From CAWJFP01 sp963842155 (GTDB taxonomy: Bacteria; Pseudomonadota; Alphaproteobacteria; JACZXZ01): a stretch of DNA of 64,000 nt. Shown piece by piece: positions 36,618 to 47,507 of the stretch. The stretch spans positions 1 through 64,000 of the forward strand of contig CAWJFP010000035.1 of NCBI GenBank assembly GCA_963842155.1, read 5' to 3'. The notes below the pieces were generated by a model. It was not told the DNA's origin and made no database searches. It worked only from the letters and a program-made list of their open reading frames with translations. Position 1 is the stretch's first letter. Each line of letters opens with the position of its first letter. Made by a program: the position numbers and the translations under genes.

Positions 36618-38198
36618 ATGGTCTCGAGGGGACAAGTCAGAAAAGCGCTATACGGATCGGTTTCCGCCGTCGCGTTGCTGTTGGCGGCGTCGCCGGCGGC
36701 GCTCGCCGGCGACGATGACGATGCCCAGGTGATGCAGGGTCTGCAAGCGCGCGTCGCGGCGATCAGGGCACGCGTGCAGGCGCTTCAAGCCAGCCAGGCG
36801 CAGTCGGCGCAACCCGGAGGCGCGGCCGACACCGCCGCCTCGGTGGCGCTGGAGCCGGCGCCGCCGAGTAACGCCGTGGCGGCACATGGCTACGACATGG
36901 CCGGCCTCGGACGAACCGGTCCTGCGGACGCGGTCGTTGGCGGCGACTTTCCCAATTCCTACAAGCTGCCCGGATCGGACACCTCGATATCGATCCGCGG
37001 TTATGTGAAGGCCGATTTCCTCTACGACTTCAACCAGCAGGTCGGCGACAGCTTCCAGTCGAGCGAGATCGAGCCGAGAAATGGGCATGCTTTGATCAAC
37101 GGGGCCGACCCGGATCGCGGCGGCTTCGTTCGCATGTTCGCGCGCGAGTCGCGGCTGACCTTCGAGACGCGGACGCCGACGAGCTACGGCCAGCTCAAGA
37201 CCTACATCGAGACCGACTTCTTCACCGCCGATGGAACCGTGGGACCGGGCGTGCCCAATGGCGGCTTCGGCAACTCGTTCGTGACGAACTCCTACCTGAT
37301 GCGGATCCGCAAGGCCTATGCCACGCTCGGACCGGTCATGGCCGGCCAGAACTCGTCCCTCTTCCTGAACGACGTCGGCGGCGCCGATACGCTCGACTTC
37401 TTCGGCCCGACCGGTATCGCCACCATCCGCCAAGCGCAGATTCGCTACAGCCAAGCCTGGGGCAAGTGGAACCTCGCGACTTCGATGGAAAACCCGCAGG
37501 ACCGCCCCTATAACGAGCTCGGCGCGCCTTTCTCCGGCGGGGGCTCCTATGGCTCGAACGGGGCCAATACGCAGCATGTTCCCGATTTCATCGGCCGGCT
37601 GATCTACACCGACAGTTGGGGCGCGGCGCAGCTATCCGGCATGGCGCGCAACGAGGGCTTCAAGCTGCTCACCGCCGGCGGTCCCACGAGTACGGACAGA
37701 GAGGAGTTCGGCGGGCTGGCCGCGCTCTGGCTGAACAATTTCTGGGGCGACGACACGTTCGGCATCGAAAGCGCCTTCGGCGCCGTCGGCCGTTACATGC
37801 AAGGCCAGGCGAACGACGCGACCGTGTTCTTCACCAACGCCGCTCACACCTCGGTCGGGATGTCCACGACGAATGTTTGGGCCGGCGCCGTCTATTACAC
37901 GCATTTCTGGCGGCCCGATTTGCGCTCGACCGTGGCCTACGGCCACACCCATTCCTCCCAAACCCATATTGCCGTCGGCAATACCGACCAGAACTCCATT
38001 CAGACGCTCCATGCCAACCTGATTTGGTCGCCTGTCAAGAACGTCGATGTCGGCATCGAATTCATCTGGGGGCTGGTGCATTACGGCAATGTGTCGGTGG
38101 CGGGATTGGGTGCGGCGACCGGGCCTTTCCCGGGCGCCACAAGCTCGTGGGGCGATGACAAGCGCCTTCAGGCTTCGATGAAGGCCAAGTTCGATTAG
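36618..38198 (+). CDS. DcaP-like trimeric porin 1
   Basis: A 526-residue outer-membrane porin. A signal peptide (VSAVALLLAASPAALA) is followed by a short coiled coil (QVMQGLQARVAAIRARVQAL), a linker, and a beta-barrel that opens KLPGSDTSISIRGYVKADFL and ends in KFD. DRGGFVRMFARESRLTFETR and GFGNSFVTNSYLMRIR are shared by all four paralogs here. DcaP relatives take up dicarboxylates and other anions. An in-frame ATG at 36585 with AAAGGGG upstream could add 11 residues; the ATG at 36618 with AAGGACAAAGG is the default. Best conserved with porin 3. Confidence 0.85.
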   Translation: MVSRGQVRKALYGSVSAVALLLAASPAALAGDDDDAQVMQGLQARVAAIRARVQALQASQAQSAQPGGAADTAASVALEPAPPSNAVAAHGYDMAGLGRTGPADAVVGGDFPNSYKLPGSDTSISIRGYVKADFLYDFNQQVGDSFQSSEIEPRNGHALINGADPDRGGFVRMFARESRLTFETRTPTSYGQLKTYIETDFFTADGTVGPGVPNGGFGNSFVTNSYLMRIRKAYATLGPVMAGQNSSLFLNDVGGADTLDFFGPTGIATIRQAQIRYSQAWGKWNLATSMENPQDRPYNELGAPFSGGGSYGSNGANTQHVPDFIGRLIYTDSWGAAQLSGMARNEGFKLLTAGGPTSTDREEFGGLAALWLNNFWGDDTFGIESAFGAVGRYMQGQANDATVFFTNAAHTSVGMSTTNVWAGAVYYTHFWRPDLRSTVAYGHTHSSQTHIAVGNTDQNSIQTLHANLIWSPVKNVDVGIEFIWGLVHYGNVSVAGLGAATGPFPGATSSWGDDKRLQASMKAKFD

Positions 38199-38706
38199 GC
38201 CGGTTGGGCGATGGGTCTCCGGGCCAGCCCTCTCGCGGGGTCCAGATTTTCCCGGCGCCTCTTACGTGCCGAGTAATGTCTTCCAGGCCCGCTCGGCCGA
38301 TTGAAGAGATCGGCCGTTCTCCTCGTCGAATAGAGGCATTTCACGTCAACGCAAGAATAGGGCAACTATATCCTCATAAGCTTTATTTCCAGCAGTTCGC
38401 CAGGTCCGTTTGCCGTTTTCCGCAACGGTGGGTCCGACATAGCCTCGAGCTCTTTAATGCCCAGCCGACGGCCAGCCCACCCCACGGCGACGATTCTGTT
38501 GCAACTTCGCCACAGCCGCTCGAATTATGGTCCGGATTTCTTTGGGACTTGTTGACTTCGCCCTGCCAAACGGGCGAGGAATGCGTGCAGCTAGAGTCGC
38601 ATGGAAATGCCTGGCCGCCGGAGTCGGCGGCGGGGTGGTTCTGGGGGTAGATCGGCGACATCAACGGCGGGGGCAAGCTCCGTCGGCAACCAAAGGGGCT
38701 CAAGCC
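38199..38706. other. 508-bp region between porins 1 and 2
   Basis: No convincing ORF. The last ~30 bases carry GTCGGCAACCAAAGGGGCTC, closely matching the leader of porin 1. AT-rich patches at 38365-38395 and 38520-38550 may hold the promoter of porin 2. Confidence 0.4.
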
Positions 38707-38742
38707 ATGAGGGCGCCCGGAGACGAAACGAGAGGAGGACTG

Positions 38743-40415
38743 ATGAAGACCACCTTAGGAATGCGCGCGGCGCTGCTCGGATCCGGTGCGGCACTTGCGC
38801 TCATCGCCAGCCCGGCGTTCGCTGGCCAGGTCGATGATCTGAAAAGTCAGATCGACCAGCTCCAGTCGCAGCTCGACCAGCTCGAGCAGCAGAAGGCGCA
38901 GGCGAACGGCAGCGCCGCCGTCGACCCGAACGCGGATCCGACCGCGACCGACGACCAGTCCTCGAACCCGCGGCAGCCCCAGCAGGTGAAGGCCACGATC
39001 AACGCCATCACGCCCGGCGCAGCGGACGCGGTGGTCGGCGGCGACATCCCGCGCTCCTTCAAGCTGCCGGGCTCCGATACCTCGGTCGCCATCAAGATGC
39101 TGATCAAGGCCGACTTCATCTATGATTTCGACCAACAGCTCGGCGATTCGGCGCAGTGGTTCCTCGCCACGCCCAAGGGCGTGGTGCAGACTACCGGCGA
39201 GTTGCAGAACCGCGGCGGGCAGTTCCGCTTCGATGCGCGCTTCTCGCGTCTGACCTTCGAGACCCGCACGCCGACCGATTACGGGCCGCTCTCGACCTTC
39301 ATCGACGGCGACTTCTGGGGCGGCTTGGCCGGCCCGGGCGCGATCGCCGGCAGCGGCGGCTTCGGCAACGCCTTCGTCACGAACTCCTACCTCTTCGAGC
39401 TGCGCGACGCCTTCGCCACCTTGGGCCCGATCCTCGTCGGCCAGTTCATCACCAACATCCTCGATCCCGAGGCCTATGGCGAACTGCTCGACCATTTCGG
39501 TCCCCCGGGCGAAACCGTGACGGTGCAGACCCAGGTCCGCTACACGCAGAATTGGGGCAAGTTCACCTTCTCGGCCTCGGCGGAAAATCCGCAAAGCGAC
39601 TGGACGGCGAGCGACGGCCGCCGTTGCGGGGTCCCTCGCTACGGCGGTCGCCGCGGGCACTTACGGCTCCGGTTTCTCGATGGAGAAAATGCCGGACTTC
39701 ACGGCCGCCGTGCAATATTCCGACGCATGGGGCCATGTGAGGTTGGCAGGTCTGCTGCGTCGCATCGCCGCGGACAGCGGCGTAGGCGTCGGCGGACCGA
39801 GCGCTCTGCTCCCAGCGCAAACGGCGGTCCGCGTCAATTCGAGCGCGATCGGCGGCGGCGGCGTCTTCTCGGGCTCCGTCAATCTTTCCACCCTGGCGCC
39901 TTTCTTCGGCAACGACATGATCGGGTGGAACGGCTTCTCCGGCTCGGGCATGGGCCGCTATCTCGTGTTCGGCGGCGGCTTGCAGAATGGCGCCATCCTG
40001 AGGGGGAACACGAACGCATGCCAAACGGTCGTCACCAGCTACAGCATGAAGACCATGCCGGAGCAAGGCGGCTTCGTCTGGTACCAGCATAACTGGACCG
40101 ACACTTTGCGTACGACGATCGACGCCGGCATCGAGCACGACCATTGGGGTGCTGCAGCGCAACCACGTCGGCGCCGATCGACTTTGCGCCTGGCCACCAT
40201 CCAGGCGTCGATGATCGGCGCGGCCTATGTCAACCTGCTGTGGAGCCCGCTCAAGCAGACGACCTTCGGTCTCGAATTCATGTATGGCCGCAAGATCCTG
40301 CGCTCGGGCGGAATAACATCGCCACCGCGGTCGCGCCGGCTTCGGCAATGCCGCGCCGGTTCCCGGCAGCGTGGACGTCAAGCGCCTGATGGCCGAGATG
40401 ATTTTCAGCTTCTGA
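38743..40415 (+). pseudogene. DcaP-like porin 2, multiple frameshifts
   Basis: From the ATG at 38743 (AGAGGAGG upstream) the product has a signal peptide (LLGSGAALALIASPAFA), a coiled coil (VDDLKSQIDQLQSQLDQLEQ), and a barrel opening KLPGSDTSVAIKMLIKADFI. A shift near 39625 moves it to the frame of MEKMPDFTAAVQYSDAWGHV, which runs past MGRYLVFGGGLQNGA to IGAAYVNLLWSPLKQTTFGL. Further shifts near 40150-40200 and 40315-40345 are needed to reach the natural end LMAEMIFSF at 40415. The parts closely resemble porin 4. At least three indels: decay or sequence error. Confidence 0.75.
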
Positions 40416-40612
40416 GGCTGGAAATCGGCGAAGCCTGAAAGCGAGGTGCGACAGAAGATCTGGACCTAATTCGATCGCGGGGGAAGCCGCCAAGCGGCGA
40501 CCCCCGCCTTCCGACCTCCGCGAGAGGGCCAACGAGCGAGGTCGGACGCGCCGCGAGAGGGGGGCGGCGGTCGCATGGACCAGGTACGAATTATAATGCC
40601 GGATAAAGGAAC

Positions 40613-42206
40613 ATGGCCATGGTGTCTCGGGGTCAGATAAGAAAGACGTTATACGGGTCGGTATCGGGCATGGCGCTTTTGTTGGCGGCGACGCCGGCGG
40701 TGCTTGCGGCCGATGACAGCGATCCGCAGATCGATCCGCAGGCGATGCAGCAGCTCCAGGCGCGCGTGGCCGCGATCAAGGCGCGCGTCAAGGCCTTGCA
40801 GGCCGACCAAGCGGCGCAACCGCAAACCGATCCCTCGGATACCGCGGCAACGGTCGCGCTCGAGCCTCCGGCGCCGAGCAAGGCGGTCAGCTCGCATCTC
40901 GAAAGCATTGCGCTCCAAGGTCATGCCGGTCCCGCCGACGCGGTGGTCGGCGGCGACTTCCCCGGCTCCTTCAAGCTGCCCGGATCGGACACCTCGATAT
41001 CGATCCGAGGCCAGGTGAAGGCCGATTTCATCTATGACTTCAACGAGCAGGTCGGCGACAGCTTCGTATCGACCCTGATCGCGCCCAAAGGCGTCTTTTT
41101 CGCCCCGGGCGGCGCGGACGTCAACCGTGGCGGCTTCGTCCGCATGATCGCGCGCGACACGCGCGTGACCTTCGAGACGCGCACGCCGACGAGCTATGGC
41201 GACCTCAAGACCTTTATCGATACCGACTTCTACGGCGCGGACAACTTCGCCGGCCCGGGCAATGAAGGCGGCCTCGCGGGCGGCGGCTTCGGCAACGCCT
41301 TCGTGACCAACTCCTTCACCATGCGCGTGCGGCAGGCTTACGGGCAGCTCGGCCCGGTCCTGGTGGGCCAAACCTGGTCCACCTTCATGAACGACATCGG
41401 CGGCGCCGACACGCTCGACTTCTACGGCCCGACCGGTATCGCCTTCGGACCGTCAGATGATGCTGCGCTACAGCCAGAGCTGGGGCAAGTGGAGCGTCGC
41501 GGCGGCGCTGGAGAATCCGCAGAACCTGCCGTTCAACGAAGTCGGGGGTGGCGCGGGCAGCTATGGCTCGAATGCGCTCAACGAGCAGCATGTGCCCGAC
41601 GTCATCGGCCGGTTGGAATATAGCGACAATTGGGGCGCGGTGCAGCTCTCCGGCCTGACGCACTACGATGGTTACAAGGTGTCGCCGGCCTTCGGGCCTC
41701 CCGCCGTGGTTGATTCGAGCATTTCGCGGCAGCAGTTCGCCGGATTCGCGGCCTTGTGGCTGCAGAATTTCTGGGGCGACGATACGTTCGGCATCGAGTC
41801 GACCTTCGGCGCCGCCGGCCGCTATCTCAACGCCGAAGCCAACGAGGCCGTGCTGTTCCTGTCCCCGACGGGTCAGCTCAGCATGTCGACAGTCGATGTC
41901 TGGGGCGGCGCCATCTACTACACCCATTTCTGGCGTCCGGACCTGCGCTCGACCGTCGCCTACGGCCATATGCACGCCTATTACGGCCATGCGGTGGGCT
42001 TCACGACCTTGGACTCCGTCCAGACAGTGCATGCCAACCTGATCTGGTCGCCGGTGAAGATGGTCGATATCGGTCTCGAATATATGTGGGGGCAGACTCA
42101 TTGGGGCAATGTGGCGCCGGGGTCTAACCTTTTCGGTGGCGGGGCAACCAGCAACAGCGGCGAAGACTCGCGGCTGATGGCCTCGATGAGGGTCAAGTTC
42201 GACTAG
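40613..42206 (+). pseudogene. DcaP-like porin 3, one frameshift
   Basis: The first frame starts MAMVSRGQIRKTLYGSVSGM with AAAGGA upstream. It has a signal peptide, a coiled coil (AMQQLQARVAAIKARVKALQ) and a barrel opening KLPGSDTSISIRGQVKADFI, and runs to GADTLDFYGPTGIAF near 41449. One extra base there shifts to the frame of MMLRYSQSWGKWSVAAALEN, which runs intact to RLMASMRVKFD at 42206. Apart from that base it is a full-length paralog of porin 1 (about 530 residues). A strong terminator follows. Confidence 0.8.
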
Positions 42207-42231
42207 ACTGGCTTGAGGGGACAGATCCAGG

Positions 42232-42261
42232 CCGGCCCCCGCAAGGGGGCCGGTTTTTTTT
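42232..42261 (+). terminator. Rho-independent terminator after porin 3
   Basis: A perfect 9-bp stem CCGGCCCCC / GGGGGCCGG with a GCAA loop is followed by eight T residues. It ends the porin array. Confidence 0.92.
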
Positions 42262-42424
42262 GCGACCGGGCGGGACGCTCCAATATCGCGTGAGGGCGCA
42301 GCTCCGGCTGGCTGCTTCCTTCAGGCCGACGGTGCCTTTCCGCTTGATTCCGCATGGCTCAGCCCCGAACATCGCCCGGCGACGAAGCATCATCCGCGCG
42401 CCGCTCGCTCGATCCGGTGACGAT

Positions 42425-45400
42425 ATGAATGGCTTGAGCCTGGCGTTCGGATTGACCTTCGAGGCGCTCTACGAACGCGCGGGCTGGCTGCGCCTCGACG
42501 AGCTGTTCCTGGGCCGCCTCAGGGAGGCCGATCCCCCCCTTCACGAGCGGCTGATCGCCGGCCGCGCCGCCCCCGATGCGCTCGCGGCCAAAGAGGAGAG
42601 CGAGCTTCTGATCGCGCTTGCGCCCCCTCTCGAGGATTTCCTTGCCGAGCTCTTCGGCATCGAGCCCGAACTCGCCCGCCTCGAGGCGGCGCACGAGCGC
42701 CTGGCGCCGCTCTATCTCTGCAAGCGGCTCTTCGTGCAGCGCGAGGCGGCCAAGGCCCATGGCGAGGCCGAGGCGGCGGGCTTCGACGGCGCGACGCTAC
42801 GCCGGGCGCTGGCGCGGCTCATCGGCGAGGGCTGGGACGAGCTCGCATTCGCCGATGCGGTGATGGGCTGGCGCGCCAACGAGGCGGTCCATGGCGAAGG
42901 CCTCGCGCTCGCACGGCGCTATGCCGCTTGGGCCATCCACAGCGCCGAGGGCCGCGCCCTTCATCGCGAAGGCATCCTTTTCAAGCTGCCCCGCAAGATC
43001 GATCCCTACCGCCTCGTGCCGATCGAGATCGAGAAGCGGGACGGGGTCGAGCTGATGCGCGTCGATCTGAGCCATGCGCCGCGCCGCGACGGGCTCGGCC
43101 TGACCGATCCGGGCGCCGACCTGGCGCTCGGGCTCGACGATGCCAATTACTGCATCTGGTGCCACAGCCAGGGCAAGGATTCCTGCTCCAAGGGCCTGAC
43201 TGACAAGCTGGGCTCGTCCGACAAGAAGGGCTCCTTCGGCGAGCAGGGCTCGTCCGACAAGAAGACTGGCGGCTTCCGGAAAAGCGTCTTCGGCGTGACC
43301 TTGGCGGGCTGCCCGCTCGAGGAGAAGATCTCCGAGATGCATTTGCTCAAGGCGTCGGGCCATCCGCTCGGCGCGCTGGCGATGATCTGCGTCGACAATC
43401 CGTTGTGCGCCGCCACCGGCCATCGCGTCTGCAACGACTGCATGAAGTCCTGCATCTATCAGCGCCAGGAGCCGGTCAATATCCCGCGCAGCGAGAGCCG
43501 CATCCTCAAGGACGCCATCGAGCTGCCCTGGGGGGTCGAGATCTATGGCCTGCTCGGACGCTGGAACCCGCTCGACCTGCGCCGGCCGGTGCCGCGCGCG
43601 GCCACCGGCTACAAGGTCCTCGTGGTCGGGCTCGGACCCGCCGGCTTCAACCTCGCCCATCATCTCCTCAATGACGGGCATGCCGTGGTCGCGGTCGACG
43701 GGCTCAAGATCGAGCCGCTCGAGCCGGCGCTCTCGGGCGTCGCGGCGGACGGCGGCCGCGTCCCCTTCCGCCCCGTCCGCGCCTTCGACGAGATCCGCGA
43801 GGCGCTCGACGCGCGGGTCATGGCGGGCTTCGGCGGGCTCAGCGAATACGGCATCACGGTGCGCTGGGACAAGAACTACCTCAAGGTGATCCGCCTTTTC
43901 CTCGAGCGGCGGCGGGATTTCGCCATGCTCGGGGGGGTGCGTTTCGGCGGCACGCTCGATCTCGCGGCGGCCTGGGCGTTCGGTTTCGATCATGTGGCCC
44001 TCTGTCTCGGCGCCGGTGGCCCGACCATGCTCGAGCTGCCCAACGGCCTCGCCCAGGGCGTGCGGGCGGCCAACGATTTCCTCATGGCGCTCCAGCTCGG
44101 CGGCGCCGGCAAGCGCGGCTCGCTCGCGAACTTCCAGCTCCGCCTCCCCGCCGTGGTGATCGGCGGCGGCCTCACCGCCGGCGACACGGCGACCGAATTG
44201 CTCGCCTATTATGCCGTCCAGGTCGAGAAGTTCCTGGCGCGCTACGAGACCCTCGCCGCCGAACGCGGCGCGGAGGCCGTGCGCACGTCCTGGAGCCCGG
44301 CCGAGGCGGCGATCGCCGACGAGTTCCTGGCCCATGGCCGCGCCGTCCGCGAGGAGCGCAGGGCGGCCGCGCGCGAGGGGCGGGCGCCGCATCTGCGCGA
44401 GCTGCTCGATTCCTGGGGCGGCGTCACCATCGCCTATCGCCGCCGGCTCATCGATTCGCCCGCCTATACGCTCAACCATGAGGAGGTCGAGAAGGCGCTC
44501 GAGGAAGGGGTGCGTTTCGCCGAATGCCTGGCGCCGCGCGCGATCGAGCTCGACGCCCATGGCCATGCCGCCTCGATCCGCATGACGCGGACGAGCGTAG
44601 GCGCCGACGGCAAGCTCGCCGAGACGGCCGAGGAGATCGCCTTGCCCGCGCGCTCCATCCTGGTCGCCGCCGGGACCCGGCCCAATACCGTTCTGGCGCG
44701 CGAGGACCCGGCCCATTTCGCGCTCGACGGCCGTTTTTTCCAGGCCGTCGACGAGGCGGGGCAGCCGGTCAAGCCGGAGCGCCTGGCCAAGCCGCGCGAG
44801 ACCATGTGCTGGTGCGCCTCGAGGCGGATGGGCGCGCGGTCAGCGCCCATGGCGACCTGCATCCTTCCTTCGCGGGCAATGTCGTGAAGGCCATGGGCGG
44901 GACGAAGCGCGCCTTTCCGATCATCGGCCGGCTGCTCGCCCGCCGACCGCCTTCCCCTGAGCCGGCGCAAGCCTTCTCTCGCCCGGCTGGGAGACGAGCT
45001 CAGGCCCGTCGTCGAGCGGGTGGAGCGGCTCGCCCCCGCGATGGTCACGCTGACCTTGCGGGCGCCAGCCGCCGCGCGCGCTTTTCGCGCCGGGCAGTTT
45101 CTTCCGCCTGCAGAATTACGAGAGCCTGGCGCCGACGCTCGACGGCACGCGGCTCGCGATGGAGGGCGTCGCCGCCTTCCCCGCGGCGGTAGACATCGAG
45201 GCCGGGCTCGTCACCCTGGTTATTGCCGAGCGCGGCGCCTCGAGCGCGCTCGCGGCGCGGCTCGAGCCGGGCGAGCCGGTGGCGCTTCTCGGGCCCAACG
45301 GCAGCGCCCTCGACCTGCCCCAAGGCGGCGCCATGCTGCTCGCGGGGGCAGGCTTCGGCCTGGCCGCCCTCGCGCCGATCGCCCAAGCGGCACGCGCCAA

Positions 45401-45953
45401 AGGCACGCGGCTGCTGCTCTTCGCCGAGGCGAACGACGGTCTGACCCTGCCGCGCGCGCTTGCACCTCTCGCCGACCACGCGATCTGGTGCGACGACAGC
45501 GGCAAGCGGCCCCAGGCCGTCCGCGCGCAGGATCATGTTTTCGCCGGCTCCTTGGCCCAGGCCATCGAGGCCTATGGCAAAGGCGGCCTCGGCCCCTGCC
45601 CGATCCCGCTCGCGGAGATCGACCGCGTCGTCGCCATCGGCCCGGACGGGCTGCTCGCCTCGCTCGACGCGGCGTCGCGCAACGGGCTCGCTTCCCTGCT
45701 CAAGCCGGAAACGCGGATCACGGGTGCCCTGCTCTCGCCCATGCAATGCATGATGAAGGAGATTTGCGCGCGCTGCCTACAGCCCATGCGCGACCCGGCA
45801 AGCGGGCGGACGAGACTGGTCTTCGCCTGCAGCGACCCGCTCCAGCCGCTAGCGCTCGCCGACCTCGCCGCCTACAGCCAAAGGCTCGCCCAGGACGAGG
45901 TTCCGGCCCGGCTCGGCGAGCAATGGCTCGCTTTTTGCCTCGCGGGGGCGTAG
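42425..45953 (+). pseudogene. Three-module FAD/NAD(P)/Fe-S oxidoreductase (GltD-like plus PyrK-like), frameshifted
   Basis: Joined across shifts this is one protein of ~1175 residues. Residues ~240-365 hold a Cys-rich Fe-S region: YCIWCHSQGKDSC, AGCPLEEKISEM and CNDCMKSCIYQRQEP. From ~400 comes a GltD-like FAD/NAD(P) domain (VLVVGLGPAGFNLAHHLL, VVIGGGLTAGDTATELLAYY). After 860 comes a flavodoxin-reductase/PyrK-like domain ending CMMKEICARCLQPM and FACSDPLQP, a [2Fe-2S] site. Indels near 44805 (one base lost), 44975 and 45100 (one gained each) break the frame. An in-frame low-complexity insert lies at ~258-280. Predicted to pass electrons between NAD(P)H and an unknown acceptor. Confidence 0.75.
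43210..43264. repeat. 19-bp direct repeat inside the oxidoreductase, 36-bp period
   Basis: GGGCTCGTCCGACAAGAAG occurs at 43210-43228 and 43246-43264. It encodes GSSDKK twice within TDKLGSSDKKGSFGEQ..., an in-frame insertion between two conserved Fe-S cysteine motifs. Confidence 0.9.
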
Positions 45954-46142
45954 CCGCGCTAGCCCGCACCAGCCGTGCTTTTGCCCGTGTTTTTATAAGA
46001 ATCCCGGCCGGCCGCGCCAACGATCAAGAGGGACGTGAAGCTCGATCGGCAGGCGGAGTTGCGGCGGGCGGAGGCGCCCGCTAGAAAGGCGCGCCGCGCG
46101 GCGCCTCGCCTGCGCCCTCGGCGGCGGCCCGCGGGGAGGACC

Positions 46143-47381
46143 ATGGCGGACTTCAAGACCCTCGACGATCTCGACGTGAAGGGCAAGCGCGTGATCCTGC
46201 GGGCCGATCTCAACGTCCCGATGAAGGACGGCAAGGTGAGCGACACGACCCGGCTCGACCGGCTCGCCCCCACCTTCGCCGAGCTCGCCAAGCGCGGCGC
46301 CAAGGTGATCGCCATTTCCCATTTCGGCCGGCCCATGGGTCGCCGCGTGCCCGAGCTCTCGCTCGAGCCCCTCGCCGAGCCCTTGAGCCGCGCGCTCGGC
46401 GGACGCTGGGTCGTCTTCGCCCATGACTGCATCGGACCGGAGGCCGAGAAGGCGGTCGCCGAGCTCAAGGAGGGCGAGGTGGCGCTCTTGGAGAATCTGC
46501 GCTTCCACCCCGGCGAGGAGGCCAACGATCCGGAATTCGCGCGCCGTCTCGCGGCTCTCGGCGATCTCTATGTCGACGACGCCTTCTCCTGCGCCCATCG
46601 CAATCATGCCTCGGTCGCCACGCTTCCCCGTCTGCTTCCCGCCGCCGCGGGACGGCTGATGGCGGCGGAGCTCGAGGCGCTGGGCCATGTACTGGAGCAT
46701 CCCAAACGCCCGGTCGCGGCACTCATCGGCGGCAGCAAGGTGTCCTCCAAGCTCGAGCTGCTCGGCAATCTGCTGCGCCAGGTCGATCTCCTCATGATCG
46801 GCGGCGGCATGGCCAATACGTTCCTCGCCGCGAAAGGTTACGAGATCGGCAAGTCGCTCTGCGAGCATGATCTGCTCGACGAGGCGCGCGACATCATGAA
46901 GCGCGCCGATGCGCTGCGGGGTGCCGAGATCATGCTGCCGAGCGACGTGACGGTGGCGCCCGCCCTCAAGCCCGGCGTGGAAGCGCGCGTGGTCGCGGCG
47001 GACAAGGTGCCGCGGGACCAGATGATCCTCGATATCGGTCCGGCCACGGCGGAGGCGCTGGCGAAGCGACTCGAGGGTTGTCATACGCTGCTGTGGAACG
47101 GCCCGCTCGGTGCTTTCGAGGTCCCGCCCTTCGACGCCGGCACGACGCGCATCGCGCGCGCGGTCGCGGCCCTCACCAAGACGGGGCGGATGCTTTCGGT
47201 GGCGGGCGGCGGCGACACGGCAGCGGCCCTCGCGCAGGCGGGCGTGGCCGAGAATTTCTCCTATGTCTCGACGGCGGGCGGCGCCTTCCTCGAGTGGCTC
47301 GAGGGCAAGGAATTGCCGGGCGTGGCGGCGCTCAAGGCAAGTGCCGCGCCGGCGCGGCGGCCGGCCGCATCAGGCTCCTGA
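46143..47381 (+). CDS. pgk: Phosphoglycerate kinase
   Basis: Interconverts 1,3-bisphosphoglycerate and 3-phosphoglycerate with ADP/ATP in glycolysis and gluconeogenesis. The 412-residue protein shows VILRADLNVPMKDGKVSDTT, HFGRPMGR, LLENLRFHPGEEAND, HRNHASVATLP, the hinge GGSKVSSKLELLGNL, WNGPLGAFE and the nucleotide loop VAGGGDTAAALAQ. The ATG at 46143 has GGGGAGG upstream; a longer Arg-rich reading is rejected. GAP dehydrogenase and fba are not adjacent. Confidence 0.96.
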   Translation: MADFKTLDDLDVKGKRVILRADLNVPMKDGKVSDTTRLDRLAPTFAELAKRGAKVIAISHFGRPMGRRVPELSLEPLAEPLSRALGGRWVVFAHDCIGPEAEKAVAELKEGEVALLENLRFHPGEEANDPEFARRLAALGDLYVDDAFSCAHRNHASVATLPRLLPAAAGRLMAAELEALGHVLEHPKRPVAALIGGSKVSSKLELLGNLLRQVDLLMIGGGMANTFLAAKGYEIGKSLCEHDLLDEARDIMKRADALRGAEIMLPSDVTVAPALKPGVEARVVAADKVPRDQMILDIGPATAEALAKRLEGCHTLLWNGPLGAFEVPPFDAGTTRIARAVAALTKTGRMLSVAGGGDTAAALAQAGVAENFSYVSTAGGAFLEWLEGKELPGVAALKASAAPARRPAASGS

Positions 47382-47507
47382 TTTCCGTCGCGCCCTGGCC
47401 CTAGGCGCGGCGGCCCTAGGGTGCGATAATGGCTTCGGCAACGACCGCGCCCCATTTAAGAGGGCGATCCCTTACAAGATCGATTCACCCGTAGGGAGGG
47501 TTGAGTC

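Noticed and set aside
38204..38650. 148-codon ORF between porins 1 and 2
   Set aside because: No ribosome site, no signal peptide and no protein-like pattern; the region shares leader sequence with porin 1 instead.
42425..45953. Splitting the oxidoreductase into two adjacent natural genes
   Set aside because: No start codon with ribosome site lies at the break; three small indels within 300 bases restore one continuous conserved chain.
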